From NCBI GenBank assembly GCA_944326855.1, contig CALVFO010000010.1, positions 1 through 64,000 of the forward strand: a stretch of DNA of 64,000 bases. The letters run 5' to 3'. Position numbers and translations under genes: made by a program. This DNA is from an uncultured Alistipes sp. (lineage in GTDB: Bacteria > Bacteroidota > Bacteroidia > Bacteroidales > Rikenellaceae). The notes under the pieces were generated by a model. The model was not told the DNA's origin and ran no database searches. It saw nothing but the letters and a program-made list of their open reading frames with translations. Shown here piece by piece: positions 1-9,050 of the stretch. Each line of letters begins with the position of its first letter. The first letter of the stretch is position 1.

Positions 1-955
1 ATGTTTTGCGGGCCAGTGAAGGGTCGGAAGAACGGATGATGAATTTCCGGTCGAATGCGGGATCTCCGGTTTTTAATCGTCGCAGGCTCCATGAAAACCA
101 GGATCGGACCTGGAGGTAGAGTGTCAATTTCAGCGAATGGGTGGTTAATGATCCGACCAAAGATCCGGGCGCAATCTCAGACAGAATACCGCATGCCCCT
201 TGTTGCAGGTACATCGTATACTGCCCGTAAGGAATTGTTACTTGCAGGCCGTATCGGTCTGCACTTTGGCCGTAAGACGGATACTTTTTTAAGGATACCG
301 AGTTTTCGGGAATCTCCAGAGCAAGAAATTGATTTTTCCAGGTTTGCAAAGTAGTATTCATGGGGTCTTATGGGGCAATCGTAACAATCTGAGGGCGATG
401 GAGTGAATAATATCGTAGCTACAGGCAAAAAGGTCGTTTTTTGAAAAACATGCGGCGCAAAGAGACTGTTTTAAGGCGTATTGGGAAGTCGTTTGTGTTG
501 TATTTTCTTGGATATGGGTTGAGGTCTAAAGGTTTATTTAAGGAGCGATTCTTTTGTTAATCAGTTAAATGTAGTGCATTTGAGGGACTTTTGCAACGAT
601 TTGTTGCGAAAATCCTCAAAAATACCCGGAATGTAAGGCGAGATTCGGTTGTTAGCCGGGAGGTTGGCAGGTATGAGCCCGAACCATTTTGGCGAAAACC
701 GATAAAACCGTTATTTTTACTTCACAGGAATCCCCAAAGCCGATTCGGCAGAGCGGTTTATGAAACCTTAAGATACGTGGAATCCGGGGAAATATACCGG
801 TTTTCTCGAGCAGACCGGCGAATGTTTGGAAAGGATCTGCAGAATGCCACGACGAGTGTGGCAGGCATGTTGCCAACGTCTCGAACCGGAAGTCGAACGG
901 GGACTCATGCAGGTCGAATGACACAGACAAGAGAACCATTAACGATAGGAAAAGC
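1..955. other. Long spacer with no supported gene
   Basis: No reading frame here looks like a real protein. The open frames at 55-354 and 591-959 have no signal peptide, no recognisable domain and no clear promoter. Phrases around 100-350 in two different plus-strand frames have a faint outer-membrane beta-barrel flavour (alternating aromatic and polar residues), so this could be the decayed 3' end of a gene starting left of the window, but I cannot show it. Confidence 0.4.
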
Positions 956-2119
956 ATGAACAATTTTGAATTTAAAAATCCGACGAAATTGATTTTCGGA
1001 CGAGGGCAGATCGTTCGTATAGCCGATGAAATTCCGGTCGGATCGCGTGTGATGATGACCTATGGCGGAGGCAGTATCTTTAAAAATGGGATATACGATC
1101 AGGTAAAAGCTGCCTTGAAAGATTTTCAGGTGGTCGAATTCGGGGGAATCGAAGCCAATCCGGAATACGACACGTTGGTGAGGGCCGTTCACATCTGCCG
1201 CGAACAACAAATCGATTACCTGTTGGCGGTGGGAGGTGGTTCCGTTATCGACGGGACCAAGTTCATTGCGGCGGCCATTCATTATCCGGGGGCTTCGTTA
1301 TGGGATATCCTGGTGCGCCAGGAAAATAACCGGGGACTTCAGACCGTACCGTTCGGAACCGTGTTGACCTTGCCGGCTACCGGCTCCGAAATGAACTGCG
1401 GAGCGGTGATCTCACGACGCGAACTCAAGGAAAAGTTCCCTTTTTCATTGCCGAATAATTATCCTCAGTTTTCCGTTCTCGATCCTACGGCTTGTTTCTC
1501 GTTGCCGAAGCGTCAGCTTGTCAACGGCATTGTCGATACATTCGTGCATGTCATGGAGCAGTACCTGACCTATCCGGTGAATGCCATGATTCAGGATCGT
1601 TTCAGTGAAGGAATCCTTCAGACCCTTGTTGAAATCGGGCCGGAAATTTTGCGAAGACAAACTCCGGATTACGATCTGATGGCCAATTTTATGTTGTCGG
1701 CTACCTTCGGACTGAACGGATTGATTGCGATCGGGGTGCCTGAAGATTGGGCCTCGCATATGATCGGACACGAATTGACCGCTCTTCACGGACTGGATCA
1801 CGGAGTGACGTTAGCCGTGGTTTTCCCGGCTTTGATCGACGTGATGCGGGCTGAGAAAAAAGAAAAAATGTTGCAGTACGGCGAACGGGTTTGGAATATC
1901 ACCTCCGGCAGTGAAGATGAACGTCTGGATGCCGTGGTGAAAGCTACGCGGGATTTCTTCGAGTCCCTGGGTGTGAAAACCCGATTGTCGGATTATGGAA
2001 TCGGAACCGATACCATCCGGACGATCACCGAACGCTTTACGCAACGGGGGACCCGGTTGGGTGAACACGGTACGGTTCTCCCGGAAACAGTCGGACGAAT
2101 TTTGAATAACGCCTTATAG
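956..2119 (+). CDS. Iron-containing alcohol dehydrogenase, YqhD/BDH type
   Basis: 387 residues, the normal length for group III metal-dependent alcohol dehydrogenases. The N-terminal nucleotide-binding half carries the GGGS-VID motif at residues 93-99, which in the YqhD branch goes with NADPH. The C-terminal helical half has four likely metal ligands: D194, H198, H268 and H282; E. coli YqhD uses D194, H198, H267 and H281, so the set is intact. The family reduces short-chain aldehydes such as butyraldehyde or methylglyoxal-type products in the cytoplasm; the substrate here cannot be told from sequence. It starts at an ATG with no in-frame alternative nearby and stands alone, followed by its own terminator. 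The 950 bases before it show no clear promoter box. Confidence 0.93.
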   Translation: MNNFEFKNPTKLIFGRGQIVRIADEIPVGSRVMMTYGGGSIFKNGIYDQVKAALKDFQVVEFGGIEANPEYDTLVRAVHICREQQIDYLLAVGGGSVIDGTKFIAAAIHYPGASLWDILVRQENNRGLQTVPFGTVLTLPATGSEMNCGAVISRRELKEKFPFSLPNNYPQFSVLDPTACFSLPKRQLVNGIVDTFVHVMEQYLTYPVNAMIQDRFSEGILQTLVEIGPEILRRQTPDYDLMANFMLSATFGLNGLIAIGVPEDWASHMIGHELTALHGLDHGVTLAVVFPALIDVMRAEKKEKMLQYGERVWNITSGSEDERLDAVVKATRDFFESLGVKTRLSDYGIGTDTIRTITERFTQRGTRLGEHGTVLPETVGRILNNAL

Positions 2120-2143
2120 TATCGGATGCTGGAATGCGCATGG

Positions 2144-2179
2144 CTGGGGGTAGGGATTTCTTCTCTGCCCCCAGTTTTT
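2144..2179 (+). terminator. Rho-independent terminator of the alcohol dehydrogenase gene
   Basis: A 7-bp stem CTGGGGG/CCCCCAG (2144-2150 with 2168-2174) is followed at once by five Ts on the plus strand, 24 bases after the stop codon. Confidence 0.8.
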
Positions 2180-2556
2180 GAATCGAGCATGGTGCGGGTC
2201 GACCGATGCAACAAGGGAAAAGAATCCATCGCCTGACTCAGCCAGACTCTGTTGAGTCCGGTCCAGTTTGGCCCGATTTAGTTCTTTCCTGAAAGGGCTG
2301 GAGGCATCTTTCCGGGAACAGTCCGAATCGAAGGAACATGACTCGGGCAGGTGCTTTGGTGAGGCAGAAAGTGAGGCGGGAAAAGACGGAGTAGAATGCT
2401 CGCTCTTGGAGGGACGCTCTGAAGAACCTGTTGCGAAAGACGGATACCTTCGCTTTCGGAACCTGCAGCGAAAACGGACGGATAAAGTACCCGGTACGAA
2501 TAAAGGAAAACCCCGTATTGCGATCTCCGCGATACGGGACTGATAGAGACTCGATG
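2180..2556. other. Gene-free convergent spacer
   Basis: Lies between two convergent genes. It holds only an imperfect hairpin at about 2515-2538 (CCCGTAT...ATACGGG). Open frames here lack any protein-like pattern. Confidence 0.4.
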
Positions 2557-2580
2557 GGGAAAGTCGGATTTGACTTTCCC
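2557..2580 (-). terminator. Hairpin just past the transaldolase-family gene
   Basis: Perfect 9-bp stem GGGAAAGTC/GACTTTCCC with a 6-base loop, 13 bases beyond the stop codon of the minus-strand gene. There is no T run after it in either direction, so it may end or stabilise the transcript without being a classic intrinsic terminator. Confidence 0.45.
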
Positions 2581-2593
2581 TTCCGGAGGCTAT

Positions 2594-3271
2594 TTATACG
2601 TTTTTCATGTTGGCGCCTTCGCCGCAGAAGGCTTCGAAGTCTTTGCGGAAGACCGATACGGCGTGGTCGACGGCGTCGATTCTCACCAGCCCTTCGATGA
2701 CGTCGGGGGAGATCGTTGCGGCTCCAATGCCGTGTTTAGCCAATTCCAGAGCCTGTTGTACATTTTTGAAACTGGCCGCCAATACTTCGCAGGAAAGGTG
2801 ATTGTTGCGGAAAATATCGTGGATTTCGCGGGCTTCACGGATCCCGTCTACTCCCAGATTATCGATGCGGTTGATATAAGGGGCGGCATAATCAGCCCCG
2901 GCCTTGGCGGCCAAAAAAGCCTGCATGTGGGTGTAAATGGCCGTTGCCGTCACGGGAAACCCCTCTTTTTTCAGCATTTTGATCACTCGCATCCCTTCCC
3001 GGGTAACCGGAACCTTGATATACGTGCCTGCACCCAGACGTTTACGGATCATGTGGGCTTCTTCGTACATGGTATCGGCATCTCCCGAAACCACCTGTAC
3101 GTGCAGTTCGTCGTTCGGGCCGATGAACTCCCGGATCTCCATCAGAACATCATACGGATTACGGCCTTCCTGGGCCAAAATGGTCGGGTTGCACGTGACG
3201 CCATCGATCGGGAAATAACGGTATAATTCCTTGATGACATTCAGATTCGCTCCATCGATAATCAGTTTCAT
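2594..3271 (-). CDS. Transaldolase / fructose-6-phosphate aldolase (FSA-like)
   Basis: 225 residues, the size of the short FSA/TalC branch of the class I aldolase superfamily, a single TIM barrel. The Schiff-base lysine is K86 in the strand reading TYIKVPVT. The N-terminal phosphate-site pattern VTCNPT (residues 25-30) is also present. FSA enzymes cleave fructose-6-phosphate to dihydroxyacetone and glyceraldehyde-3-phosphate; the close TalC relatives act as transaldolases in the pentose phosphate pathway, and sequence alone does not separate the two. It is a single-gene unit with its own -7 box upstream and a hairpin downstream. The ATG at 3271 begins the conserved first beta strand. Confidence 0.92.
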   Translation of the reverse strand: MKLIIDGANLNVIKELYRYFPIDGVTCNPTILAQEGRNPYDVLMEIREFIGPNDELHVQVVSGDADTMYEEAHMIRKRLGAGTYIKVPVTREGMRVIKMLKKEGFPVTATAIYTHMQAFLAAKAGADYAAPYINRIDNLGVDGIREAREIHDIFRNNHLSCEVLAASFKNVQQALELAKHGIGAATISPDVIEGLVRIDAVDHAVSVFRKDFEAFCGEGANMKNV

Positions 3272-3317
3272 AACCTTTGTGCTTTTACGTCTTTATATTT
3301 CTTCTCTAAACTCGGCA

Positions 3318-3325
3318 CAAAGCTA
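3318..3325 (-). promoter_or_regulatory. Promoter -7 box for the FSA-like gene
   Basis: TAGCTTTG on the minus strand matches the Bacteroidota consensus TAnnTTTG and lies 47 bases before the start codon. No good TTTG -33 box is seen about 20 bases further up. Confidence 0.55.
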
Positions 3326-3685
3326 CAAAAATTGCTCGATATATGTTCTCTCCGGGCTTTGCCGATGAGTTCAGAGGGGGATCTGTCGGTAGTCAGGGTT
3401 AACGTCTGAGGAGGGTCCCGGAGAAAAAGGAGGTGGAGAATCATGAAATTAGAGGATATGTGTCATGCTGGCAAATCGACGGTGAGATTTTGGGAAAAGG
3501 CGGTTAAAAGGGCTGAGTGGCGGCATTGTTTGTCCTGATGTGTGCGGAATAAACGGATTCATATGACATTCCGAGGAATAATGCAACCAAATTTGTTGTA
3601 CCTTTATCCGGCAGATTGGCGCGGAAAAAGACCGGGCTTCATCTGTCGGTCATTTTACTGAATTGTGTTTTAAACTTTTATCATC
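3326..3685. other. Divergent spacer without recognisable features
   Basis: Between the FSA-like gene and the small lysine-rich frame. I see no gene, repeat or clear hairpin. Confidence 0.35.
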
Positions 3686-3802
3686 ATGGGTGCCGCAGGA
3701 AATAAAAAACCTAAAAAGCCGGGGAAAAAACATGAAGCTGCTTATCTGAAAGATGAGTTGACGCACGAAATGCCGAAGAAAAATATCAAAAAGCAGAAAT
3801 AA
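3686..3802 (+). CDS. Small lysine-rich protein, 38 residues
   Basis: ATG at 3686 opens a 38-codon frame ending in TAA at 3800. About a third of the residues are lysine, with K-K-P-K-K-P-G-K-K near the N-terminus and a K-K-Q-K end, separated by one acidic helix-like stretch (Y-L-K-D-E-L). It has no membrane segment or cysteine. Such composition suggests a small basic nucleic-acid- or ribosome-associated protein, but I recognise no family. It stands alone in a 1.4-kb spacer and the flanking DNA is not similarly A-rich, which favours selection on the frame. Expression is not shown by the sequence: there is no convincing promoter box directly upstream. Confidence 0.5.
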   Translation: MGAAGNKKPKKPGKKHEAAYLKDELTHEMPKKNIKKQK

Positions 3803-4394
3803 TCCTGAGTGTTGGTCGAAAAGAGCGAGGAAAGGATTTCTGGGAGCCTCTTTCTCGGCGGCGTCAGCGTTGAAATATGCTGAATGATCGTCATGGACGC
3901 TTATCATGCTTTCCGTGTTTGTCAGCTACCGGCCCGTTTGTAAATAAGGTCAGCCGCAGGAGTGCAGTTTCATTCCTCGATTCTCCGTTCAGTCAAGGTT
4001 CGGATCTCCGGGACAGGACCCGAGCCAGGGAGTGTTAAGACCGTCAACGGGCTGAAATGACGAGACGGGAGTGAAAGGCCTCATGTTGCGGAAAGAGGGA
4101 TATTCCTGTCTCTGCACAACCGGTCTCTGAACAATTACTTTCCCGATTCGCTCTCTGTGCGGCAGGCTTGGAGAACCGACGATGGGTTATTCCTGTATCT
4201 GTGGACTGTTCAACTCGACTTCAGGGAATGCCTGTTCGTTGAGGGAAGGCCGATACTTTCCCGGTTACACGCCCATATCCTCAAAATTTTCCTTCAAATT
4301 TTTGATTCCTGTTAGTTGCCAGTTTTCTTGTCGAGCCTCTCTTCTCTGTCTGGATACCTCTCAAAACAACCCGGATCACAAGGATGAAATACCT
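3803..4394. other. Gene-free spacer
   Basis: No supported gene on either strand; the overlapping minus-strand frames through 4281-5353 are shadows of repeat and deacetylase DNA. Confidence 0.4.
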
Positions 4395-4460
4395 CTCGGG
4401 GTACCTGTCTCGGGGTACCTGTCTCGAGGTGACTGTCTCGGGGTAACTGTCGGGGTGCGG
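4395..4460. repeat. 14-bp tandem repeat, four full copies plus a remnant
   Basis: The unit CTCGGGGTACCTGT occurs twice exactly (4395-4408, 4409-4422), then twice with one to three changes (4423-4436, 4437-4450), then a partial unit. There is no spacer, so it is not a CRISPR. It lies about 240 bases before the deacetylase gene and may vary in copy number. Confidence 0.85.
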
Positions 4461-4674
4461 CAGGGGTAGGGAATGTGTCCTGAACGGAGGTAGTGCGGAG
4501 TTGGTTGTACCCTCCGGAATCGGATGTATGGGTATGTCGGATGAACAGGGCTCCGAAAAGGGCAATCCGGACAACGGGAAGAACCGAGGGTATCGTTCGG
4601 ACGAGGGTGTCGGAAAATTCTTTCGGGAAAGGGTGAAAATGACTCTCCCGAACCGGAAAAGGGAAATATTCTTT

Positions 4675-4682
4675 TATTTTTG
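4675..4682 (+). promoter_or_regulatory. Promoter -7 box for the polysaccharide deacetylase gene
   Basis: TATTTTTG matches TAnnTTTG and ends 20 bases before the chosen ATG, giving a very short leader. The -33 box is not clear. Confidence 0.55.
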
Positions 4683-4702
4683 TAGAAAAGAGTGTGATGA
4701 GT

Positions 4703-5419
4703 ATGAAACGATTTTTGAAATGTCTGTGTGGCGTGATAGGAAGCGTATGGTTGCCCATGGGCTTGTCGGCCCAATCGGGACCGACCGTAGTGTTGACGTT
4801 CGACGATGCCACCGCCAGTCAGCGAACGGTTGTGGCCCCTCTGTTGCAACGTTATGGGTTCGGAGCCACGTTTTTTGTGTGTGAATTTCCCGGTTTTGAA
4901 AACAAGGAACATTATATGACCTGGGAACAGATCCGACAACTTTTCGATATGGGTTTCGAAATCGGCAATCATACGCGTTCGCATGGAGCCATGAGCCGCC
5001 AGAGTCCCGAAGAAATCAGGGCGGAGATCGTCTATATCGAGGATCGGTGTCGTCAGGAAGGAATCCCCCGACCGGTGACCTTCGCGTATCCGGGGTATGA
5101 TTTCAGCCAGGAGGGTATGGCCATTTTGCGGGAAAGAGGGTATCGTTATGCCCGTCATGGGGGCGATAAGTTCCATAAGTCGGGTATGGATTCGCTGATG
5201 CTGCCCAGTTATGCCATTCATGAAAAAGACAATCGTACGTTGGCATTTTTGCAGGCCCTTCTCGACGGAGCTTCGGCGCAGGATACGGTGATTTTGTGTT
5301 TTCATGGGGTGCCGGATCTGGCTCACGATTGGGTGACGACTACGCCCCGGCATTTCAAAGCCATGATGAAATACCTGCGACGACGAGATTGTCGGGTGAT
5401 TGCTTTACGTGATTTGTAA
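4703..5419 (+). CDS. Secreted polysaccharide deacetylase (NodB domain, CE4-like)
   Basis: 238 residues from this ATG; GTG at 4694 and ATG at 4697 are in frame, but 4703 starts a clean signal peptide of basic residues, a hydrophobic core and an A-Q end at residue 24. The NodB homology domain follows: TFDD at residues 32-35 (catalytic and metal aspartates), NHTRSH at 89-94 (metal histidines), FAYPGY in the middle and CFHGV near the end. CE4 enzymes remove N- or O-acetyl groups from chitin-like sugars, peptidoglycan or xylan; the substrate is not evident. An export signal places it in the periplasm or on the surface. A terminator follows, so it is probably transcribed alone. Confidence 0.88.
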   Translation: MKRFLKCLCGVIGSVWLPMGLSAQSGPTVVLTFDDATASQRTVVAPLLQRYGFGATFFVCEFPGFENKEHYMTWEQIRQLFDMGFEIGNHTRSHGAMSRQSPEEIRAEIVYIEDRCRQEGIPRPVTFAYPGYDFSQEGMAILRERGYRYARHGGDKFHKSGMDSLMLPSYAIHEKDNRTLAFLQALLDGASAQDTVILCFHGVPDLAHDWVTTTPRHFKAMMKYLRRRDCRVIALRDL

Positions 5420-5423
5420 ACCT

Positions 5424-5460
5424 ATCGGGGGCGGGAACGGATTCCTGCCCCCGATCTTTT
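5424..5460 (+). terminator. Terminator after the deacetylase gene
   Basis: Stem ATCGGGGGC... paired with ...GCCCCCGAT (5424-5455) followed by CTTTT, five bases past the stop codon. Confidence 0.75.
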
Positions 5461-5687
5461 CAAAGAGACGCATGCATGTCAGAATACGATCTTTGTCGGA
5501 GAATCGAAGCCGGAGGTTGCCTGAGAGAGAAGGGTGGGGACCTTGCCGAACATGAATGCAAATTTTCAAAAGAAAGAAACGGTATAGAGGCAGGAATGGA
5601 GGGAAAAGGTTGAGTCCTGTCGGGAATTTGCTATCTTTGACGGATTTTTGACGAAGCGGTGCTTCGTGCAGGCTTGAAAATACGACA

Positions 5688-6701
5688 ATGATGATACATG
5701 CTCGGACAATGGGATGGATCCTGTGGCTCGGCGGAGTGATCGGATGGCTCGGAGGGGTGACCGACGGTTGGGCCCAGACTCCGGACAGTGTCTTCGTGCG
5801 TCCTCCTTTTTTGCGGACCGGAGATACGGTGGCTGTGGTGGCGATTTCTTCCCGTCTGCCCAAGGATTGCGATACGACTTTTCTGTACCGTTTCGCTTCA
5901 TGGGGTCTGACGGTCAAATTGGGAGAACATCTCTATGCTCGGGACAGTATCTGGTTTGCAGGAACCGATACCCAACGTGCCTCCGATTTGCAACGGGCTC
6001 TGGATGATTCGACGGTAAAAGCGGTGATATTTTATAAAGGAGGGTACGGGGCAATCCGGACCCTGGATTATCTGGACCTTTCGGGCCTGCGCCGACATCC
6101 CAAATGGCTGGTGGGGTTCAGTGACATCACCACGATCCATTATGCCTTGCGTAAACTCGGAGTAGAATCTATTCATGGCACGATGCCAACGGCCTTTTCC
6201 GATGATACGACCCGAATCGACTCTTCCGCCCGTTCTTTGAAAAATGCCTTGTGGGGCGAGGTGACCGCTTATCGGACCGAACCGCATCCCTTCAATACGA
6301 TGGGCAGGGCTTTCGGGCGTCTGACGGGAGGCAATCTTTCGTTGGTTTATGCTCTCAACGGAACGGATCTCGATAATCCCCTGGAGGAACCTTCCGTTCT
6401 GTTGATCGAAGACGTGGCGGAGCCGATTTACCACATCGATCGTATGATGCAGAACCTTAAACGAAGCGGTAAGCTCGCTCGGGTCAAGGCCATTCTGGTG
6501 GGACACTTCACCAAAATCAAAGGGGAGGAACAATGGGGCTCTTCCGTCGAGGAGCTGATTTACGAGTATACTCGGGATCTGGGCATACCGGTCATTTTCG
6601 GGTTTCCTTCGGGACATGAATCGCCCAATTACAGCGTATATATGGGACGTCAGGTTTGTGTGTCGGTCGATTCCGGGGGCGGATTGGTGGAGTTTCTCTG
6701 A
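5688..6701 (+). CDS. LD-carboxypeptidase, peptidase family S66
   Basis: 337 residues. S66 enzymes (LdcA type) remove the terminal D-alanine from murein tetrapeptides during cell-wall recycling. The Ser-Glu-His triad is visible: S145 in GFSD, E241 in LLIED and H310 in GFPSGH. A hydrophobic N-terminus of about 30 residues ending W-A-Q looks like a signal peptide, which differs from the cytoplasmic E. coli LdcA and suggests a periplasmic role; exported S66 members are known in Bacteroidota. Two adjacent ATGs (5688, 5691) could be the start. It lies 268 bases after the deacetylase gene, beyond that gene's terminator. Confidence 0.9.
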   Translation: MMIHARTMGWILWLGGVIGWLGGVTDGWAQTPDSVFVRPPFLRTGDTVAVVAISSRLPKDCDTTFLYRFASWGLTVKLGEHLYARDSIWFAGTDTQRASDLQRALDDSTVKAVIFYKGGYGAIRTLDYLDLSGLRRHPKWLVGFSDITTIHYALRKLGVESIHGTMPTAFSDDTTRIDSSARSLKNALWGEVTAYRTEPHPFNTMGRAFGRLTGGNLSLVYALNGTDLDNPLEEPSVLLIEDVAEPIYHIDRMMQNLKRSGKLARVKAILVGHFTKIKGEEQWGSSVEELIYEYTRDLGIPVIFGFPSGHESPNYSVYMGRQVCVSVDSGGGLVEFL

Positions 6702-6891
6702 AGAACTTCCGGGAACGGACCGGGAAAAGGTTCGATACGGGAGGAATCGTAAGGGAAAGTATCCATGGCAGAAAGAATGCTCTGGAAATATACCGTTCCC
6801 GGAATGTGTTGAAAAAGATCGAAAACCCGGGAAATGAACCGTTGATTTTCGAAATGGTCGGTGCGTTCCGACCGAAAACCGGAGGGATTTG

Positions 6892-7830
6892 TCAATCGAC
6901 CCGTCGTTTCTTGATCGGCAGTTTGGGAAATAACTTTCGGAAGCGGATCAGATAGGTCGGCAGGTCGTTACCGGCAATAATGAGGGTGACGGCCAGGATG
7001 ATTAATAAAATGCCGCCGAGAAGGCGGGGTGTCAACGATTCGTCGAAAACGACGACTCCGAAAAAAACGGCCGTGACAGGTTCCAGCGCTCCGAGAATGG
7101 CGGTGGGGGTTGAACCGATGTATTGAACGGCTCGGGTGGTGCATAGAAAAGAAATAGCGGTCGGAAAAACGGCCAACGCAATCAGATTTCCCCATAAATA
7201 CCAAGGCTCTACCGTGTGTAACTCGCTCCCGAACGCCATGCGGATCAGAAATAGCGATAATCCGAAAAGCAGCACATAGAAGGTCAGTTTGACGGTAGCT
7301 GTTTCTTTGAGCGTCGATTGATTGACACCTACGATGTAGATGGCATAGGAGAGGGCCGAGGCCATAACCAGACCGATGCCTGTCAGATTCAGTCTGGTGC
7401 CGTTGCCTCCCTGATACAGCAGGCCGATACCCGCTAAGGCCAATAAAATACATAGTACCGTACGCAAGGTCAGCTTTTCCTTGAAGACGAATGCCATGAT
7501 CAGGGCGACCATAATCGGGTAGACGAACAGAATGGTCGAGGCGATACCCGCTTCCATGTAATTGTAGCTCAGAAAGAGGGTCAGGGACGAGAGTGCAACC
7601 AGCAATCCCATGACGATCAGGGGAACGACTTCTGCCCGATACAGTTTGAAGCTGCGCCCTCGGGATTTGATCATGATGCCCAGGATGGGAATGGCGAACA
7701 GGTACCGGAAAAACAGCACCGAATTCGGATCCATACCGGCTTGGTATAGGGGTAAGGCGAACAGAGGGTTCATGCCGTACGAGGCCGCGGCGATTATACC
7801 CAGCATATATCCTTTGGCTTTGGAGTTCAT
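6892..7830 (-). CDS. EamA-family drug/metabolite transporter
   Basis: 312 residues from the ATG at 7830, which begins the first transmembrane helix; the frame stays open 120 codons further up, but that part has no membrane character and a -7 box lies inside it. The protein has about ten hydrophobic helices in two EamA repeats (roughly residues 5-145 and 155-290), each ending in the usual proline-rich helix, e.g. ALEPVTAVFFG. EamA carriers export amino acids, nucleotides or other metabolites across the inner membrane; the substrate is unknown. The tail is basic and cytoplasmic. Confidence 0.88.
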   Translation of the reverse strand: MNSKAKGYMLGIIAAASYGMNPLFALPLYQAGMDPNSVLFFRYLFAIPILGIMIKSRGRSFKLYRAEVVPLIVMGLLVALSSLTLFLSYNYMEAGIASTILFVYPIMVALIMAFVFKEKLTLRTVLCILLALAGIGLLYQGGNGTRLNLTGIGLVMASALSYAIYIVGVNQSTLKETATVKLTFYVLLFGLSLFLIRMAFGSELHTVEPWYLWGNLIALAVFPTAISFLCTTRAVQYIGSTPTAILGALEPVTAVFFGVVVFDESLTPRLLGGILLIILAVTLIIAGNDLPTYLIRFRKLFPKLPIKKRRVD

Positions 7831-7847
7831 GGCGCAATGTTTGGCGG

Positions 7848-7855
7848 CAAAAGTA
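7848..7855 (-). promoter_or_regulatory. Promoter -7 box for the EamA gene
   Basis: TACTTTTG on the minus strand fits TAnnTTTG and lies 17 bases before the ATG at 7830. It supports the short start. Confidence 0.55.
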
Positions 7856-8233
7856 ATGACTTTTCCTTCAGGTTGTACTGTCTGTGGGCGTGCGGAACTC
7901 GGTCGGGATGAGATCTCGGCGGAAAATACGGAATAGCCGCCCAGGGGTTTCGGACCACAGCCTGACAACGCTCTGACCGAATGGCTGACGAGGACGGAGA
8001 ATCGTGGAAAATCAGCGGGAAAAATGGGCCGGAGCGACGGATCTTTTCCCTCCTGCCGCCGTGGAGAGGACAGGAACAGAAAGTCCATATTGCATTCGGG
8101 GTGGGGTGAAGTGGGCTTTGGAGGGGATGAGTTTTCGGGCGGAAATATGGCGGGAATCGAAAATAATGTTAATTTTACAGGGAATGACATCCCGTCGTTT
8201 AATCAGGTCAAACCTTTAAAAATGTGTGAATCC
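7856..8233. other. Divergent spacer
   Basis: Between the EamA and SIMPL genes. Both genes have frames that run into it, but their N-terminal extensions lack protein-like pattern, so I treat it as non-coding. Confidence 0.45.
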
Positions 8234-8935
8234 ATGAAAACCATGAGAATTGAAGCCGCCATTCTGGCGGTCGGATTAGTGATTTTGGGGTTGTGTATCC
8301 AGCAGGGTTTGCGGAACGTGCCGAAGTCCGATCGGGTCGTGACCGTTAAGGGATTGGCCGAAATGGAAGTGCCGGCCGATAAAGTGACCTGGCCGTTGAT
8401 GTATAAAAGTTTGGGGAACGACTTGACGGCTCTTTACGAACAGATCAACCGGACGAATCGTACCATTGTGGAATTTTTGAAGTCAAAAGGTCTGTCGGAT
8501 CAGGAAATTACGGTCAATGCTCCGGAAATCATCGACCTCGAAGCCGAACGTTACAATGCCAATCCTTCGCCGTATCGTTACAACGTGACGACGGTCATTA
8601 CGGTAACCTCTTCCCAAGTGGATCTGGTGCGCTCGCTGATTGCCAGTCAGGCAGAGTTGTTGAAAAAGGGGATTGCTATTACGGGCGGGGATTATCGCTA
8701 TAATGTGCAGTACGATTTTACCAGCCTGAATCAGGTGAAGCCCCAAATGATCGAAGAAGCGACGAAAAATGCCCGCCAGGCCGGTGAAAAATTCGCCAAG
8801 GATTCGGACAGCAAGTTGGGTAAAATCAGATCGGCGAATCAGGGGCAGTTTTCGATTTCGGATCGGGATGCCAATACCCCGTATATCAAAAATATCCGGG
8901 TCGTTACGACCGTAGAGTATTTACTGGAGGATTAG
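8234..8935 (+). CDS. SIMPL domain-containing protein, membrane-anchored
   Basis: 233 residues from the ATG at 8234 (ATG 8222 also possible). A single N-terminal hydrophobic helix (about residues 8-24) acts as anchor or uncleaved signal. The rest fits the SIMPL/DUF541 (YggE-like) fold: V-T-V-K-G at the first strand, repeated V-x-V strands and a closing strand RVVTTVEYLLED. Family members lie in the periplasm or outer envelope and are tied to stress or signalling without a settled biochemical role. It reads straight into the beta-barrel fragment that follows. Confidence 0.8.
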   Translation: MKTMRIEAAILAVGLVILGLCIQQGLRNVPKSDRVVTVKGLAEMEVPADKVTWPLMYKSLGNDLTALYEQINRTNRTIVEFLKSKGLSDQEITVNAPEIIDLEAERYNANPSPYRYNVTTVITVTSSQVDLVRSLIASQAELLKKGIAITGGDYRYNVQYDFTSLNQVKPQMIEEATKNARQAGEKFAKDSDSKLGKIRSANQGQFSISDRDANTPYIKNIRVVTTVEYLLED

Positions 8936-9050
8936 AGAAGGACTGGCTTGGAATTTTTCTGAAAACGCTCCTCTGTCCACAGAAAGGAACGATGAAAAAG
9001 CGGGAGGGCAGTATCTTGACTTCCGCCCGGGAAAGGGATTCGGCTTTGGC

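Noticed and set aside
55..354. 99-codon frame at the window start
   Set aside because: No signal peptide, no domain and no promoter; beta-like patterns occur in two frames, so at most a decayed remnant.
2570..3226. 218-codon plus-strand frame
   Set aside because: Antisense to the FSA-like gene, whose Schiff-base lysine and conserved motifs are in the other strand.
4395..4460. Possible CRISPR array
   Set aside because: Units are 14 bp and directly joined, without spacers, and no cas gene is in the window.
4376..5353. 325-codon minus-strand frame across the deacetylase gene
   Set aside because: Antisense shadow; NodB motifs on the plus strand are decisive.
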